64,000 bases of DNA, from contig SWBL01000017.1 in assembly GCA_024195585.1 (NCBI GenBank), forward strand, positions 1-64,000, read 5' to 3'. This stretch comes from Aureobasidium sp. EXF-3400 (Eukaryota; Ascomycota; Dothideomycetes; Dothideales; Saccotheciaceae). A model generated the notes under the pieces. It was not told where the DNA came from. It ran no database searches and worked only from the letters and a program-made list of their open reading frames with translations. Position numbers and translations under genes: made by a program. This document shows, one piece after another, positions 33,101-42,594 of this stretch; the stretch's first letter is position 1, and each line of letters starts with the position of its first letter.

Positions 33101-33311
33101 CAGCACTTGGCACGACTTTCGCTCTTGTCGTCCTTGTCGATGGTGGTTTGCGGGTCGCTGTTGTCTTTGCCGGCGTCTTTGGAGGCTTCGGTTGGGCATC
33201 TTGTGCTGGGGCCAGCAGAGTCTGCAGAGTAGCGGTGGTGGTCGGCGGGCAGGAAGATGGTGTCGCTATTGCTTTGCGCACCACCTCGGCCGGACTTGTC
33301 ATAGGAGGCAT
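27147..33311 (-). CDS. bimB: Separase (Esp1/BimB/Cut1 family, peptidase C50)
   Basis: A single exon of 6165 bases gives 2054 aa, which is long and intronless. Most of the N-terminus is helical repeat of TPR-like type. The catalytic domain has the His in LLYFGHGSGNQYIR (about H1861) and the Cys in VWLMGCSSGRV (about C1888), the clan CD protease dyad. The enzyme cleaves the cohesin kleisin at anaphase and is held by securin until APC/C acts. Both ends have TP/SP-rich basic stretches: residues about 40-62 and an insertion with KTPRKR and KTPSKTPSRTP (about 1975-2000) just before the conserved end. These look like Cdk-site-rich linkers. Convergent with xylulokinase; divergent from the DUF5321 gene 266 bases away. 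Confidence 0.95.
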   Translation of the reverse strand: MPPMTSPAEVVRKAIATPSSCPPTTTATLQTLLAPAQDAQPKPPKTPAKTTATRKPPSTRTTRAKVVPSAAPDATLTLTAQERYKLATDVVNVTLKVLTDATKTTPSSPSQSPSSQKPALSGLNTVAECARIAFSHLRSVRPSNDESLQLETGMLALSSKLVALGMDTLAMKELRILKTCIHRRSEGVSPAPSSEKETLATLLHLECNTSDVKILSLAISYHMSVLRLVVNSGRPATIEASLPHLLLDNPISAAALILRSVESSEDRTKAAKQLDTLSKLVLSMCPSASSSADHTSASKTHVSPDVAFRLQTIALLIQTKWWPLAGHKANLQREIYEPLGRYVDAYRRRAEDRGPQAYKQAIDCVSTLVELDKSRSAIPALPMALYKSLSALAESFGMQDEALRYTEIMSSTSDSASKSHVSLHCTIRSMTLCLDRDGHPDLSMLRSQILSCKSQLEKNSRLPVTSVDEMLVELAKLRKTTTKLLTLESKTKSGFVLDERGLVLCTISFLCTETLLWCLQNIMGGEPSESVGLKLVVSFVSSSILSCSLLLASSGDRVEIVHRALATCTRLLDVSPDCGAEHLVVNISNLHWRCFQLSASTTGESSAQAMLCLQASVEILRDQSPIHQDAGFLASKLEKYGSIAKSCSIFADSIRVQLRAGVLRELAETTKVNSLYMTSQSNPKALSLRRNLHEYHAFAANDSASVAFFDDESLSPSERATLLEVQLAFFEEDLFRPSHRRRIVADLRCLCAKLLELYTEDSYPLRRARVSARVLRYSNEFPGLIGDDITEIIMASKVVHSPLYEDEGLKTFAPCLDISLSLAQAFNKNEIPVEEVTTLMQRLSSLLKLLHSWEAIQKEVDDVDALVSELLFVVSFFSVKGQDNSRLEALETLSRIHRLRPTPEPSSVLTTSAQLALQYLHLGYSSKACSILDREVALLSQSDISALAKLEWYLAQTEIWTVLGQGSSAAKSMASATECMRSFPAVDQATKAHAQIVRARFAFVCSLYSRSIGHVKQAMIHAKRYVLLCQQTMSFLELQHAPQDISSQSSTTVTQEELVNAVHKLVIVDADGTSSSDLEPATKYGAAFSSILPDLLNSFLHLAETYAHQGLSSEASYYLDQADTVVTRVGVPELRTKISVQREAQAYIEGIDTDNSVVDGNFVDSIDLVRLAIIRGDTFAVDEETWENAQQEYEKAGSMATRLASKSFVEKLEASKVQPDKTAKSAPVRTIKRVVVKTPASKAPPTKTPKVMNTKAKSTTAVTVSNQENVPLSSLCAAALRQRGLLLVNQGETDLGLELLERADSMKFDSTQEILQQVAMAEGLLRKFGDELALDFTFNVLPESTISFPALSSTTSKKLSMQTSLSSTPMSLANATTPKKISRQKRIDDEFARFLCEAQERLVSIQRRSASTAGMSVFHQLCGLGSKAMLLLSALNASMSLSGTLHPTRAACSIEMSRIEAFSREMSTVEAEKEYTSHNLDIQFAAQDANGHLSAARFQREYVDIIPNSWTTVSLTLSEDHNELYIVRYRANQAPFLLRLPMTRNKMQDIEDDEESLTFDYESGKAELQEIIELSNYSCSKPPSAMTQETKQSWWDEREALDLRMQELIVNIENIWLGGFKGVLSQHRKDSGLLARFRKSLDGILDRHLPSRQGTKSKTKKLVLDANIVELFVGLGDDHDGEVDMDEQVLDLLYFVIDILQFNGERNAYDEVDFDVMATETMDALRSYHEAANSNEVDQNHLILVLDRKLHAFPWESLPCLQNVSVSRVGSMLTLRERILAMRRQMKDSTEEKYFVNKQSGASILNPSGDLSRTQTTMSPLLDSLAKASDSSWKLIINKIPSEEDFATALSEKSMLLYFGHGSGNQYIRNRTIKKLDKCAEVVWLMGCSSGRVTEHGDYEPTSVPLSYLVAGKRLEHTGTTEDETKYRNDNREGLCMAVVATLWDVTDKDIDRFAVEVGEHWGLWSSAPAPSPRELAPPKTPRKRGRSVPKTPSKTPSRTPGGRSRSRLVMRDEESTRARSLSEAVMLGRDACNLRYLNGAATVVYGIPVYLGN

Positions 33312-33577
33312 TCTTGGGAGGGTTGTCGCTGCATGTTATGCCATCATGGTATTATTTCCAAAGCACGAGCGCCAACTGTCAGCCTTGATTACTCTCTGCC
33401 AAATCGATAAAGAAACATGCCTTTTCTGGCCTGGTCTCTGCAGCAACCGCCTCGGCCCGAACTGCCGAATTCATGTCTGCCCTAGATTCTCGGAGCGTTG
33501 GAATCTCAGAGCCGGCCAAAGTTAAGAACAATTGCTGCGTAACAAGATTTCGCGACAACCCTCATATCACCAGCAGC

Positions 33578-34180
33578 ATGCGAGTCGTCGTCGCTCCTCT
33601 TCGCCAGGCGCTATGTCGCCGTCCCTTCTCATCCTCGATCCGCTGCGCGTCGGCCCCTACCTCGGTACCTCGTGTCGCCTCAGTCTGGCAATCCGTCATT
33701 CCCAAAGCCTTCAGAAAACCCGATGATCCTGTCTCTGTCGCCGAGCGCCAAAAGGCTCAAGCTATGAAGTCCAAGGATTGGAACCCTGCCACTTTCTTCA
33801 TCGTCATCGCTCTTCTGATCGGCTCAAATGCAATCCAGATGATTGCGTTGAGAAACGAACGCCAGGGTTTCACACGCAAGACCGAAGCAAAGATTGCTCT
33901 CCTCCGGGAGACGATCGAGCGCGTACACCGTGGAGAAGATGTTGACGTGGAACGCATCCTGGGAACCGGTGATCCGGAGAAGGAGCAAGAGTGGGAACAA
34001 GTCATGCAAGAACTCGAGTCGGACAACACCCTGTGGAAGAAGAAGGCTCCCCGCGAGCCACTGCAACAAGAAGAAGCTCGGGAGGAGGCACGAGAAGCAC
34101 CGGCAATCGAGACTCCCAAGATGGTCTCACAGACCCCCACCTCCGAGCCTCGACCTGCTCGACGACCCGGTTTCTTCTAA
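33578..34180 (+). CDS. Mitochondrial DUF5321 protein, single-pass
   Basis: One exon gives 200 aa from the ATG at 33578; an upstream in-frame ATG at 33473 would lengthen and blunt the targeting region. The N-terminus is Arg-rich and lacks acidic residues (PLRQALCRRPFSSSIRCAS), a typical mitochondrial presequence. One transmembrane helix follows the WNPATFF turn (IVIALLIGSNAIQMIAL), and then RNERQGF leads into a charged helix ending EDVDVERILGTGD. The last third is Glu/Pro-rich. This pattern matches the fungal DUF5321 family, probably in the inner membrane; its role is not known to me. Confidence 0.85.
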   Translation: MRVVVAPLRQALCRRPFSSSIRCASAPTSVPRVASVWQSVIPKAFRKPDDPVSVAERQKAQAMKSKDWNPATFFIVIALLIGSNAIQMIALRNERQGFTRKTEAKIALLRETIERVHRGEDVDVERILGTGDPEKEQEWEQVMQELESDNTLWKKKAPREPLQQEEAREEAREAPAIETPKMVSQTPTSEPRPARRPGFF

Positions 34181-34663
34181 ATCATCCATGTCGTGTCGTA
34201 ATCCAAGTCATTTAGTATTGTAGCCATTGCTGCAAAATTGACTCGGTGACTTGGTTGCTGACGAGACGCCGACTGCATGCATTCCGTGTGTTGCGCGCGC
34301 CAATCAAAGCGCGCATCTGCCATTTTCTGCAGCATTGCACTGTGCACATCTGCCGACGGTTTGCACGGCTGACCACCAGTTTGCAGACTGTTCAGCCTTG
34401 AATCTGTCCGTGTCTCAACCTTTGTTGCCGTTCTTTGCAATTTCTGGATGTTCTTGTATTGATGAATTGTTGTTTGCCGGAGCCTGCGGCCGTCGTTCGT
34501 CTCAATCTGGATGCAAGGGCGATGCAAGCCAAATTTCCTACCTCCTTCCCTATCATGAGCTTGGCTGCAAACGAATTGCGTGGTCTCCACGTGTCTCTGT
34601 ATCAGAGAGAAGGAAGCATCAACTCACTCCTTCCTACTGATTCTGTTTCCTCACGACTTCAAC
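34181..34663. other. Intergenic spacer
   Basis: It contains the 3' end of the DUF5321 gene and the leader of the next gene. No supportable gene. Confidence 0.6.
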
Positions 34664-35855
34664 ATGGCGCCTTTTGCTCTTTTCACCCATCGCAGCTTTC
34701 GACGTGGCACATCCAATCAATCGACTCCGGCGTCAGAACCTGCCACTGCCCAGCAGAAGACAGCCATGGGTGGCATGCCCTCCAAGGCTGCCTCGACCGT
34801 CCATGATGCTCCGCACAAGAAACTGAGACCTCGATCATCATCCATGAATCTTCTCAAGCGCAATCGCACTCCTTCTGCAAACACTGCCGTGCGAACTTCG
34901 ACTGTCACCCAGCCCTCAGTCAGTCTAGAAACGACGACCATCGAAGTCTCCGAGTCAGAAGCAGATTACACCAGGATATCTCTTGCTCGCCGTTCAGACT
35001 CACAATCAACTGTCAAGACACTTAGCGATTCTGTACATTCGAACCGCTTCGACATCATCAAGGATGGCAGCTTCGAGTCGGACGCTAGTTCAACAAGAAC
35101 AGCTACTCGCGTGTCGCCTCCGTCCGATGAAAATGTTGTCTTCGGTGCAGACGACGAACCCAGTGGCATGAGCACCCCGGTACCACCTCGCCCATCCACC
35201 ACACCTCAGATCCAGCTTCCTACTCCTCCATTCTTGACTGAAGACAGCCCTACCAAGTATGGCTTACGCGTTACACACTCTCCCTCGCCTGATCTTTACA
35301 TGGCTTCCACTCAACGACAGAAGATGACTGGCGCTGGCCTTTTCGTGGTATGTGACGCAGTCGATTTTCTTTTTCTCGCCCAGTCTGACTTATGCCTTAC
35401 AGCATGCCGCTACTCAGCAGAGGTCTGTGACGTTGACACTGCCAATCGACCAAGCAAAGTCCGGCGCCACAAATTCCACACAGACATTTGCCCATAGCTC
35501 GCCCGCTCTGCCATTGTCCGACAAGACAAATCTCACACCTGATCATTCGAATTCGTTGCCTAAGCTGCAGCCCAATATCAACCACCCTTTCAAAGAGGCA
35601 CCTCAAGAGCACGTCGCACACGCACTTCCACTACGAACTTCGCAAAAAACATGCTATCGAAAACACGACATCTGGCAGCGTATGGGCTCTAACTACAAAC
35701 ATCCAGTCGCTTGTGCCATTTGCGATGGATACGAACCTCCTGGCGATGACTTCATGACTTGCCTATGGTGCGAGGTTCATGTGTGCGGAAAATGCTATGC
35801 AGCCTTTGTGAGCAATGGAGTCACGGCTATGATGGCAAGACAGCAAAAAAGATGA
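34664..35855 (+). CDS. Ser/Thr-rich protein with a C-terminal Cys-rich zinc-binding motif
   Basis: Exons 34664-35347 and 35403-35855 join in phase 0 (donor GTATGT, acceptor TTACAG), giving 378 aa. The first 300 residues are Ser/Thr/Pro-rich and probably disordered. The C-terminal 80 residues carry CAICDGYEPPGDDFMTC, then LWCEVHVCGKCY, so the cysteines are arranged CxxC, C-x2-C and C-x2-C with a His between. This resembles a small RING or zinc-ribbon fold, but the spacing does not let me name a family. It stops soon after in an Arg/Gln/Lys-rich end. An E3-ligase or scaffold role would be a guess. Confidence 0.8.
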
Positions 35856-36325
35856 CACACGGGTGCATGAATGAATCAATGTATTGGGAGCAAGAGTGGG
35901 ACACGGGCAATCTCTCGACCAAGGAGTCATCATTCGGTTGCATGGAGATACCATGTCTAGCAAGGTGTCGAGGTGTTTGTATACGGTCCCCTAAGGAGAG
36001 ACGAGAGCGATAGAGAGTCGTACGAAAGCGACAGCTATTTCTCATCCAATTCAAGATTAATGTACCCGCATGCTACAGACTTTGGCTACATTGGTTCCGA
36101 CAAGTAAAAAGTATCGTCCTCTGATTCTCCTCATCATATCTGGAGGCGCCAACGTCACGAACACTATTAGTGACAACTTTCAAAAGGTGTGTGTGTGTTT
36201 GAAGTATTGTCATTATCAACGTCTGATCTATCCAATCTATATTTCTAAATGCTCTCCAATTCCCAAACTCCGAAACCCCATCCATGGTATCTTGATGAAC
36301 AGCCGAAACATACGCTATAATCTAC
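35856..36325. other. Convergent 3' spacer
   Basis: It lies between the 3' ends of the Cys-rich gene and the Afi1-like gene. AT-rich; no supportable gene. Confidence 0.6.
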
Positions 36326-38791
36326 TCACGCCAACAACCCACTATCCTCCCTCTCAGCTTTGGCAAGCACAACCCTATCAAAAGCTGCTTGCTCAAATCT
36401 ACCAAGTGCAGCCCAGAAGTGTCTACCCGCCTCGTGTACTCTGATCTTATCAATTAGTTCGGCAACAGTCTCTCGTACATCGAGTCTTGGATGCATGAGT
36501 CCAAGCGCAAGATAGAACATTCCGGTTTGTCGATCGTTCATTATCGCTGGGCTGCCATATGCAAAGACAGAAAGCAGTTGGTTGATTTGCTCGTATGTCG
36601 TCACTCTGGCGCAAATAGCTAGATAGACTGCTGCAGAGGCATCGTTACCCAGACGCAACTTTGTAAGCTTGTCGTGCAAGTGCTGAAGATCGAGATCTTG
36701 GATTGGTCGCAGCGAAAACATGACGCTAAAGTCTTGAATGAAGTTGTAGTAGCTTCGTGTCTTTGTCCAGCCTTCGATGCGGGTAGCATTGGCTGCTAGT
36801 TCGCGCATCTTGGCTTCTTGAGATGGCCATATGTATCCATGACCTGCAACAGCAGGATCCTCAAGTGCAGCACCCAGCACTGTCATCGGCGAGGGAATCT
36901 CTTGAGAGGCCATAGCTGGCGAAACTGGCGAGCCAGGAGGATAGTATGCAAAGATGGCTGAGGCTCCATAGACAAGCTCTTCGAAAGATGCTGCTATACG
37001 AATGAACTTCAGGACCCAGAGACGGAACTTCAAACGGACGGCGCCTTCACCGCGGCGTTCAGCAATTGAGGCGAGTACGCTAGCCATGAACGCTACATCG
37101 CCTGTTGGGTCTCCAGCTCCAGATGGTATGGATGGGAAACCACTCATTCCCGCACCTGTTGCTATGCCAGCTGATGAGACGGGTCCTGGCGCGTTGTGCT
37201 GTTGTGGCACTCCATGTCCATTTTGTTGGAAGAACAGCACACCCTCAGTCAAAGGAGCTTGCTCGATCTTGGGACTGATCTTGATGCGTCCAGTTGGCAA
37301 GTCACACATGACGTCCCACCACTGGGTGTGAGTAGCAAAGGCAGGGTTGGTGACACCAGCAATGAAGCCTGGGACCTTGAGTAAGTCATCAATTTTAGTG
37401 AGATCGGTATATGGGAACGCGTGGCGGGTAAAGCCTCGTAGGAAACCACCAGAGGCAAGAGAACAAGCAGCTAGCACGGCTTCTGCGACCTCCGAAGAGG
37501 GCAAATTATGACCGATAAAGATGATACGCTTTTGACTAAGCAATGCATTGAGGAGAACAATGATAGGATGTGTGAGAGGGCCAGACGTGGTCAGATGAGG
37601 ATGGTGCTGAGTAAAAGGTTGGGGAGAGGCCGAGTGTGGTGTGCTAAAGGTCTGGATAAGTTTGATGAGAGAGAAATCTCCGACAGTCTCGAGAGACAAG
37701 GCAGTGGGTATCTTGATGGGGACGGGGATCTTATTGTAATGCACGATGGTATCGTACTCGTGGGTGTCTCGTGGCAGACCATATCGTTGACGAGGCAGTT
37801 GCTGAAGCTGTTTGTCATCGGACTTGTCTTTGGCCTTGTCTTCCTGGACACGTCTGTGAACCATGGCCTCAAATTTCTCGATAAACAGATCCTTGACATC
37901 GGAGGCCTGCAGGATGTATCGCTCTTGGAAGGATAATCGTGGTAGGAGGGAGAGATCCATAGCATTGACAGATTCATACAGGGAAGCCAGAGTTTCGATG
38001 GTGGGCGAGCGGAAGTAATCCTCCAACGCCAGGAGAAGTAGCGGTTTGTATATGTGCAAGAACGAGTGCCTCGTGCAGATTGCCATGGCCTTTACGATAG
38101 CGCCTCGCTTGACGTTGACATCGTGTTTGGTGTTGACGAGATTGAGGACGTAGACCAGCGGAGTGCCTTGGGTACTCTTGACAGCGTCGTCTTCGGACTC
38201 AGCATCTTCTGTGTTGTCGTCAGAGTCGTTGTCCAGTGGCAGGTCAGCGGTAGCATCGCTGTCAGACTTGGCTTCAGCTCGTGTGTCCTTCTTCTCTGCC
38301 CTCCGTTGCCTGCGTCTGTCTCTTCTCTCTTGTAACTCGTCCTCCGTGGATTGGTCCTTGTGCAAGAAGAAGACGGTCCAATCCTGGCTACGCAGATGGG
38401 TCTGGTCGGGCAGCATGAGTTCTGCCAACATGTGCTCGTCGCCACCAATTGCAGCCGGATATTGATGTTCCATGACGGAGCCTGTATCAATGTCGAACGA
38501 GGCGACCAGGATATATTCGACATGGCGTTCAGTAGAGTCCTGAGGGTACTGCGGACGCGGCTTTCGCTTGCGACGGGGCATGCTGGGTGAGCGGACTGAT
38601 TGAGACAGCGACGGTCGCATTGTGGGTCCAAAGGTGGCCGAGGGCATAACATCGTAAGAGGACTGCTTGCGCGACGGGAACGAGGCCAATGAGGGACGGC
38701 GTGCAGCTGTAGGACCCCCTGACATTGCGGCGGCAGGAGCGATTGGAGGGATTTGGCTGGTGCCACTGCTGTTCTGGCGTTGCAGGGCCAT
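36326..38791 (-). CDS. AFI1: Afi1-like protein with Afi1 docking and SPA (DENN-related) domains
   Basis: One exon gives 821 aa. After a Ser/Pro/Arg-rich N-terminus (about 1-85) comes [23 protein letters not shown], the hallmark of the Afi1/DENN uDENN-like docking domain. Then follow an acidic-basic linker (about 155-200), [12 protein letters not shown] with [11 protein letters not shown], and the core with [23 protein letters not shown] (cDENN-like). Further on come [12 protein letters not shown] and the SPA region with [20 protein letters not shown]. Yeast Afi1 binds the GTPase Arf3 and helps polarised growth. DENN-type proteins usually work as GTPase regulators, so a role in hyphal polarity is likely. 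Shares a 314-base GC-rich divergent promoter with the EF-hand gene. Confidence 0.92.
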   Translation of the reverse strand: MALQRQNSSGTSQIPPIAPAAAMSGGPTAARRPSLASFPSRKQSSYDVMPSATFGPTMRPSLSQSVRSPSMPRRKRKPRPQYPQDSTERHVEYILVASFDIDTGSVMEHQYPAAIGGDEHMLAELMLPDQTHLRSQDWTVFFLHKDQSTEDELQERRDRRRQRRAEKKDTRAEAKSDSDATADLPLDNDSDDNTEDAESEDDAVKSTQGTPLVYVLNLVNTKHDVNVKRGAIVKAMAICTRHSFLHIYKPLLLLALEDYFRSPTIETLASLYESVNAMDLSLLPRLSFQERYILQASDVKDLFIEKFEAMVHRRVQEDKAKDKSDDKQLQQLPRQRYGLPRDTHEYDTIVHYNKIPVPIKIPTALSLETVGDFSLIKLIQTFSTPHSASPQPFTQHHPHLTTSGPLTHPIIVLLNALLSQKRIIFIGHNLPSSEVAEAVLAACSLASGGFLRGFTRHAFPYTDLTKIDDLLKVPGFIAGVTNPAFATHTQWWDVMCDLPTGRIKISPKIEQAPLTEGVLFFQQNGHGVPQQHNAPGPVSSAGIATGAGMSGFPSIPSGAGDPTGDVAFMASVLASIAERRGEGAVRLKFRLWVLKFIRIAASFEELVYGASAIFAYYPPGSPVSPAMASQEIPSPMTVLGAALEDPAVAGHGYIWPSQEAKMRELAANATRIEGWTKTRSYYNFIQDFSVMFSLRPIQDLDLQHLHDKLTKLRLGNDASAAVYLAICARVTTYEQINQLLSVFAYGSPAIMNDRQTGMFYLALGLMHPRLDVRETVAELIDKIRVHEAGRHFWAALGRFEQAAFDRVVLAKAEREDSGLLA

Positions 38792-39105
38792 TAGGACGAG
38801 AGTCTTGTGTTATTGCCGCAACTCCATGTGCCGAGTTCGCATTGATGGTGCCTGCCTCGATTCAAGAGTCTCTTCAAGTTGTCGACCTCCTTCTCCACAT
38901 GCCCCAGGGTTCAAGCCGGCGATCTGCAGCGATGCACGGCCCCGAGGCTTTTCTTAGCGCGCGGAGCGGGAGCCGGCGCCGGCGGCGTTTGGCTTCCGCG
39001 CGTGTTTGTTTGTTGAACTGGCTGCCCGCCTGACAACCGTCATAATATCGCTACTTGATTGCCATACCAGTCGACTTCGTCTCCATTTCTCAGCCCTATC
39101 TCGAC
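38792..39105. other. Divergent promoter, Afi1-like / EF-hand gene
   Basis: It contains a GC-rich block at about 38956-39004, including the perfect 12-base palindrome GCCGGCGCCGGC at 38972-38983. Confidence 0.6.
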
Positions 39106-40496
39106 ATGGTCAGTATCAATAAAGCACTTAGCTTGAGCATTCGATTGACGATTATTAGGCTTCACCGACCAAGTTGTCGTTCAACTCGCAGCGCTCTCCG
39201 CGAGCATCGCCCTTCCGCCGTCCTGACTCTGATGGTCTTCTGCGCTCTCCTTCGACAGTTCGCGATCGATCCGAATCGCCTACCAAGCCGCTGTCTCCTT
39301 CTCTGTCACCTGAGAAATCTAATCCGTTTGTACGACGACCCTCACAGTTGACTACCGGCGATCGTCCAAGGAGTCCCTTCGCCCGTCCCACCAGCCGCCT
39401 CAGCATCGCAGAGTCCTCATCAAGGCCAACATCTTCTGGCTCTCTGGCTCCGCCCATCTCTTTCTCCCGCCATGCTTCACGCACTTCAGTAGACTTGGAG
39501 CAATCCGCTCCGCCATCACCCTCGCCCGCCGCCCGTTATGAAGAGTCTCCCATGACAGGAGACGGCAATCTACCATCATCTCCGCGAGTCCCTCCGTCAC
39601 CATCGCCACTGGCTGTGCCCAGTTCACCTGCCTTTACACCGAGTTCACCTGCTGTCGCTCCGAGTTCGCCTACTGTTGCACCCTCCTCGCCTCCAGCACC
39701 TCGCTCGCCCCTGCTATCGCCAATGTCGACCAGGCCTATGCGACCAGCCGCTCAACGTACTGTCACATCGTCTACTCAGGCTACTATCCGAGCTCCTGTA
39801 TTTGGCAGACCCACTTCACGCGACTCGCCTATAGCCCCTGCCACAAGACCGGCCCCCGTTACGAGACCGAGTTACACCACCTCCTCAAGTTTCACCGCCC
39901 CTTCAAGGCCAAACTTCTCGGCTCCCGTCCAGATGGCCACTGGTCAATACTCCCATCTCCCACAATCACTACTACGGAGTATGCGCGAGTCTTTCGAAGT
40001 CTTGGACAACTCAAACACCGGTGCCATCACCTCTGCCAGCGTGGCTGACATGTTGCAGCAGATGGGCATGGATTCCTCGCCCAGAGCTATATCTGCTTTC
40101 TTCCCTCCCAACACTCCCTCCACAATCAGTCTAGGTCGCTTCCTGGACTTGCTATCCGCACCACTAGCTGAGATCAGTGAACCATCTGAGCTTGCAGCGG
40201 CTTTTGCTGCCTTTGACGTGGATGACAGTGGTCAGATCGATAAGCATGAGCTGAAAGATGCTCTGCTCAATACCGCGCCTGAACCTGGTGCTGAGGACTT
40301 CAGATTGTCGGACCATGAGGTTGATGCAATCATGAGTCAGTTTTCGTCAAGGAGAGCATTCGGTGCCAAAGGCGTCTTTGGCAAGGAGCTGGCTGGAGGT
40401 GATCGCAAGAGAGGTGAAGTCTTTAGATACAGAGACTTCATCTCAAACATTTCGGGTAATGGAGGTGTCGAGGGTTCCGAGCAGGTTGCTGCGTAA
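39106..40496 (+). CDS. EF-hand protein with long disordered N-terminus (myosin light chain-like)
   Basis: Exon 1 is just the ATG (39106-39108); exon 2 is 39159-40496, giving 446 aa starting MASPTKLSFNSQRSPRAS. The intron has donor GTCAGT and acceptor TTAG; without it no ATG opens the long frame before residue about 285. Residues 1-285 are Ser/Pro-rich with repeats of the form VAPSSP (about 160-185). The C-terminus has a calmodulin-type pair of lobes: MRESFEVLDNSNTGAITS (degenerate EF-hand), then DVDDSGQIDKHEL (canonical loop with acidic ligands). This arrangement resembles regulatory myosin light chains; the long N-terminal extension is unusual. Named partners are inference. Confidence 0.8.
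39600..39700 (+). repeat. Coding tandem repeat of an (A/V)xPSSP unit
   Basis: Inside the EF-hand gene, degenerate units of about 24-27 bases encode PSSPAFTPSSP, then PAVAPSSP and PTVAPSSP. Codons vary, so it is an old protein repeat. Confidence 0.6.
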
Positions 40497-41042
40497 TCAA
40501 TATAGGCAGGGTTGGCGTCCTTTGCTTTTACTTTATTGTTGTCTATATCCTTGGAGCGTTTTGGGACAGGTTTTGGAATACAGACATGCATTGCACTTTT
40601 GCGCATATTTCCTGCCCGAGATAATGTGTGATACGATATCTCGCCAATACCTCTTGTTGTGGCTATTTGATTGTGTTCTTCGACAGTGGTTATTATGGCA
40701 ACGCACAAGTCCGTTACTTGTCTTCAGCCCGATCCAGGCCAGGGACGACAATGACATCCGGGGGATTACAGCACTTGGTCTACATGCCTAACATGTTTCT
40801 GTATCGCTCTCAACAACTTCATGTTGCTCAAAGACAAAAAAACATGCACAAGATCACATATATGGCTCGTCATGAGATGCATGTATGGCGACCCTGCTTC
40901 TCATACCAGTTGCATATGTCAAATGATCCCTTGCATGACAACGATATTCTTCCGTCCAATCGAGGATATAACTTCAACAGCTATGTCTGTTTCGTAGATC
41001 CTATATACATGTGCATGTGCTTGTTGCATCTCAACAAGTTTT
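40497..41042. other. Convergent 3' spacer
   Basis: Between the EF-hand and WD40 gene 3' ends; no supportable gene. Confidence 0.6.
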
Positions 41043-42594
41043 CTACTTGGCAGATTCAGGCTTCCATACGATCAAGCGGTGGTCAAACCCACCACTCACC
41101 AACCATTCCTGCTTCTCCTCAGAGTTGTCACCTGAGGACACCCAACCGGCGCTGAGACATCTGACTTTGCTACCCGGTTCGTGGCCTTTGAGGGTCGTGA
41201 CAATCTTGCCGGTCTTGGCTTCGATGCCGCGGATTGCACCATCATCGCTGTTGACCCAGACGCCCGTGCCGTCTGGCCGCCATGTGAGCGCGGGAGTGCT
41301 ATAGGCGGTCTGAGGTGCCATGGTTGTGCAGTGGATCAAGATGGCGGCCGATTCGCGGTCTTGCAGCGCAAGTGCGGCGCGCGCCTGTGAAGCTTGGGTC
41401 TCTTCAGCGGGTACAATGGATGCTAGCGAGGCATCACCCTCCATCGAAGGAACCATCAAGCGTACGATTAGCAGTTTCATGTGGGGTATCGCACTCGTCG
41501 CAACCGCGATCAGGGTGCTGTCTGTGGGGCACATGGCAATCGCAGAAGGTGTAAACGCGATCCAGGCGTTGCTGTGTGGCGCTAGATTCTGCTTGCCAAG
41601 TAGACGTGCTTCGCTGTCAACACTGTAGTAAAAGAGATGAGTCGAGTCTCTACGCGTGACGATGAGAACCAGAGAATCATTGTCGGGGTGCTTGATGAAG
41701 AGGAGTGCCTCAGGATTGGTCGGAAGCGAGATAGATGCAGTGGGAGGAGGCAGTGTAGGTGCACCGGTGCCAGCGATGTCAAGCTGATAGAGGTGCACCT
41801 TACCATCCCAGCCAGCTGTTGCGAGCCAGGTCGCGTTATCAGACTCGTGGATCGCAATCTGCACAACATACTTGGTGTGATCACGGCGCTTGTCAAAGAC
41901 CTCACCTTGCAGATTGCTTATCGCCAATTGCCCAGACATGGACGCTGTCAGCAGATGCGTCTGTTTCAGCACAGCGGTCGAGAGCACTGGAGAGTCGTGC
42001 ATGGCCAATAGCGAATCTTTGAGCGTGCATGCAGGTAGATCGTGAACATTGAGCCGGCGGTCAGCGGTCGTGGCTACTAACAGCGGTTCGGATGCTTCGC
42101 TATAAGCAGGTCAATCACGCACTGTTCCCTTCAACAACATGGCTTGATCAACTTACGCAGCAGTCGTGTTCGCTACCAGAGGTAGCGATACATGAAGGAT
42201 GTTTGAACGTGTCGGGCCTGATATCTCGTTCGGCAAGGCGGGTGCTGGGAAGGAATCAATATATTGGGCTTCGGCAAAACAAAGAATCCAAATGCTCACC
42301 GTGCTGGCTCCAGCCGTGAGCACCTTCATCCGTGCCGAGTCTTTCGAACTGCAGACTCATATCAAAAGTACGCTTTTCTTCAAGGATCTTCTCGATAGTG
42401 AGATCGCCCTTATTTGTCGACCCGGCACTTGGCGGAAGACCAGCTTCCCTGATGAAAGCGTCCAGAGTCTGATATCAAGGTACTTCAGCATAAGACATCC
42501 TGATGATGAACCTGCGTTGGAGTGTTCAAACCTCATCGTAGCTGTTGGCCTTCAGGAAGCGGGCGACGATGATTGCTGCCTCACTCGGTGACAT
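41043..42594 (-). CDS. LisH and WD40-repeat protein
   Basis: Four exons, 42532-42594, 42300-42468, 42157-42217 and 41043-42099, give 449 aa with all phases closing. Splicing produces MSPSEAAIIVARFLKANSYDETLDAF, a LisH dimerisation motif, and then the WD-type propeller. WD40 signs include LLTASMSGQLAISNLQG, WLATAGWDGKVHLYQLD, and the last repeat WLVSGGFDHRLIVWK. Several middle blades are degenerate, with ALTWRPDGTGVWVNSDDG still visible. Such LisH-WD40 proteins usually act as scaffolds in complexes. I see no enzymatic motif and cannot name the partner. Confidence 0.88.
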
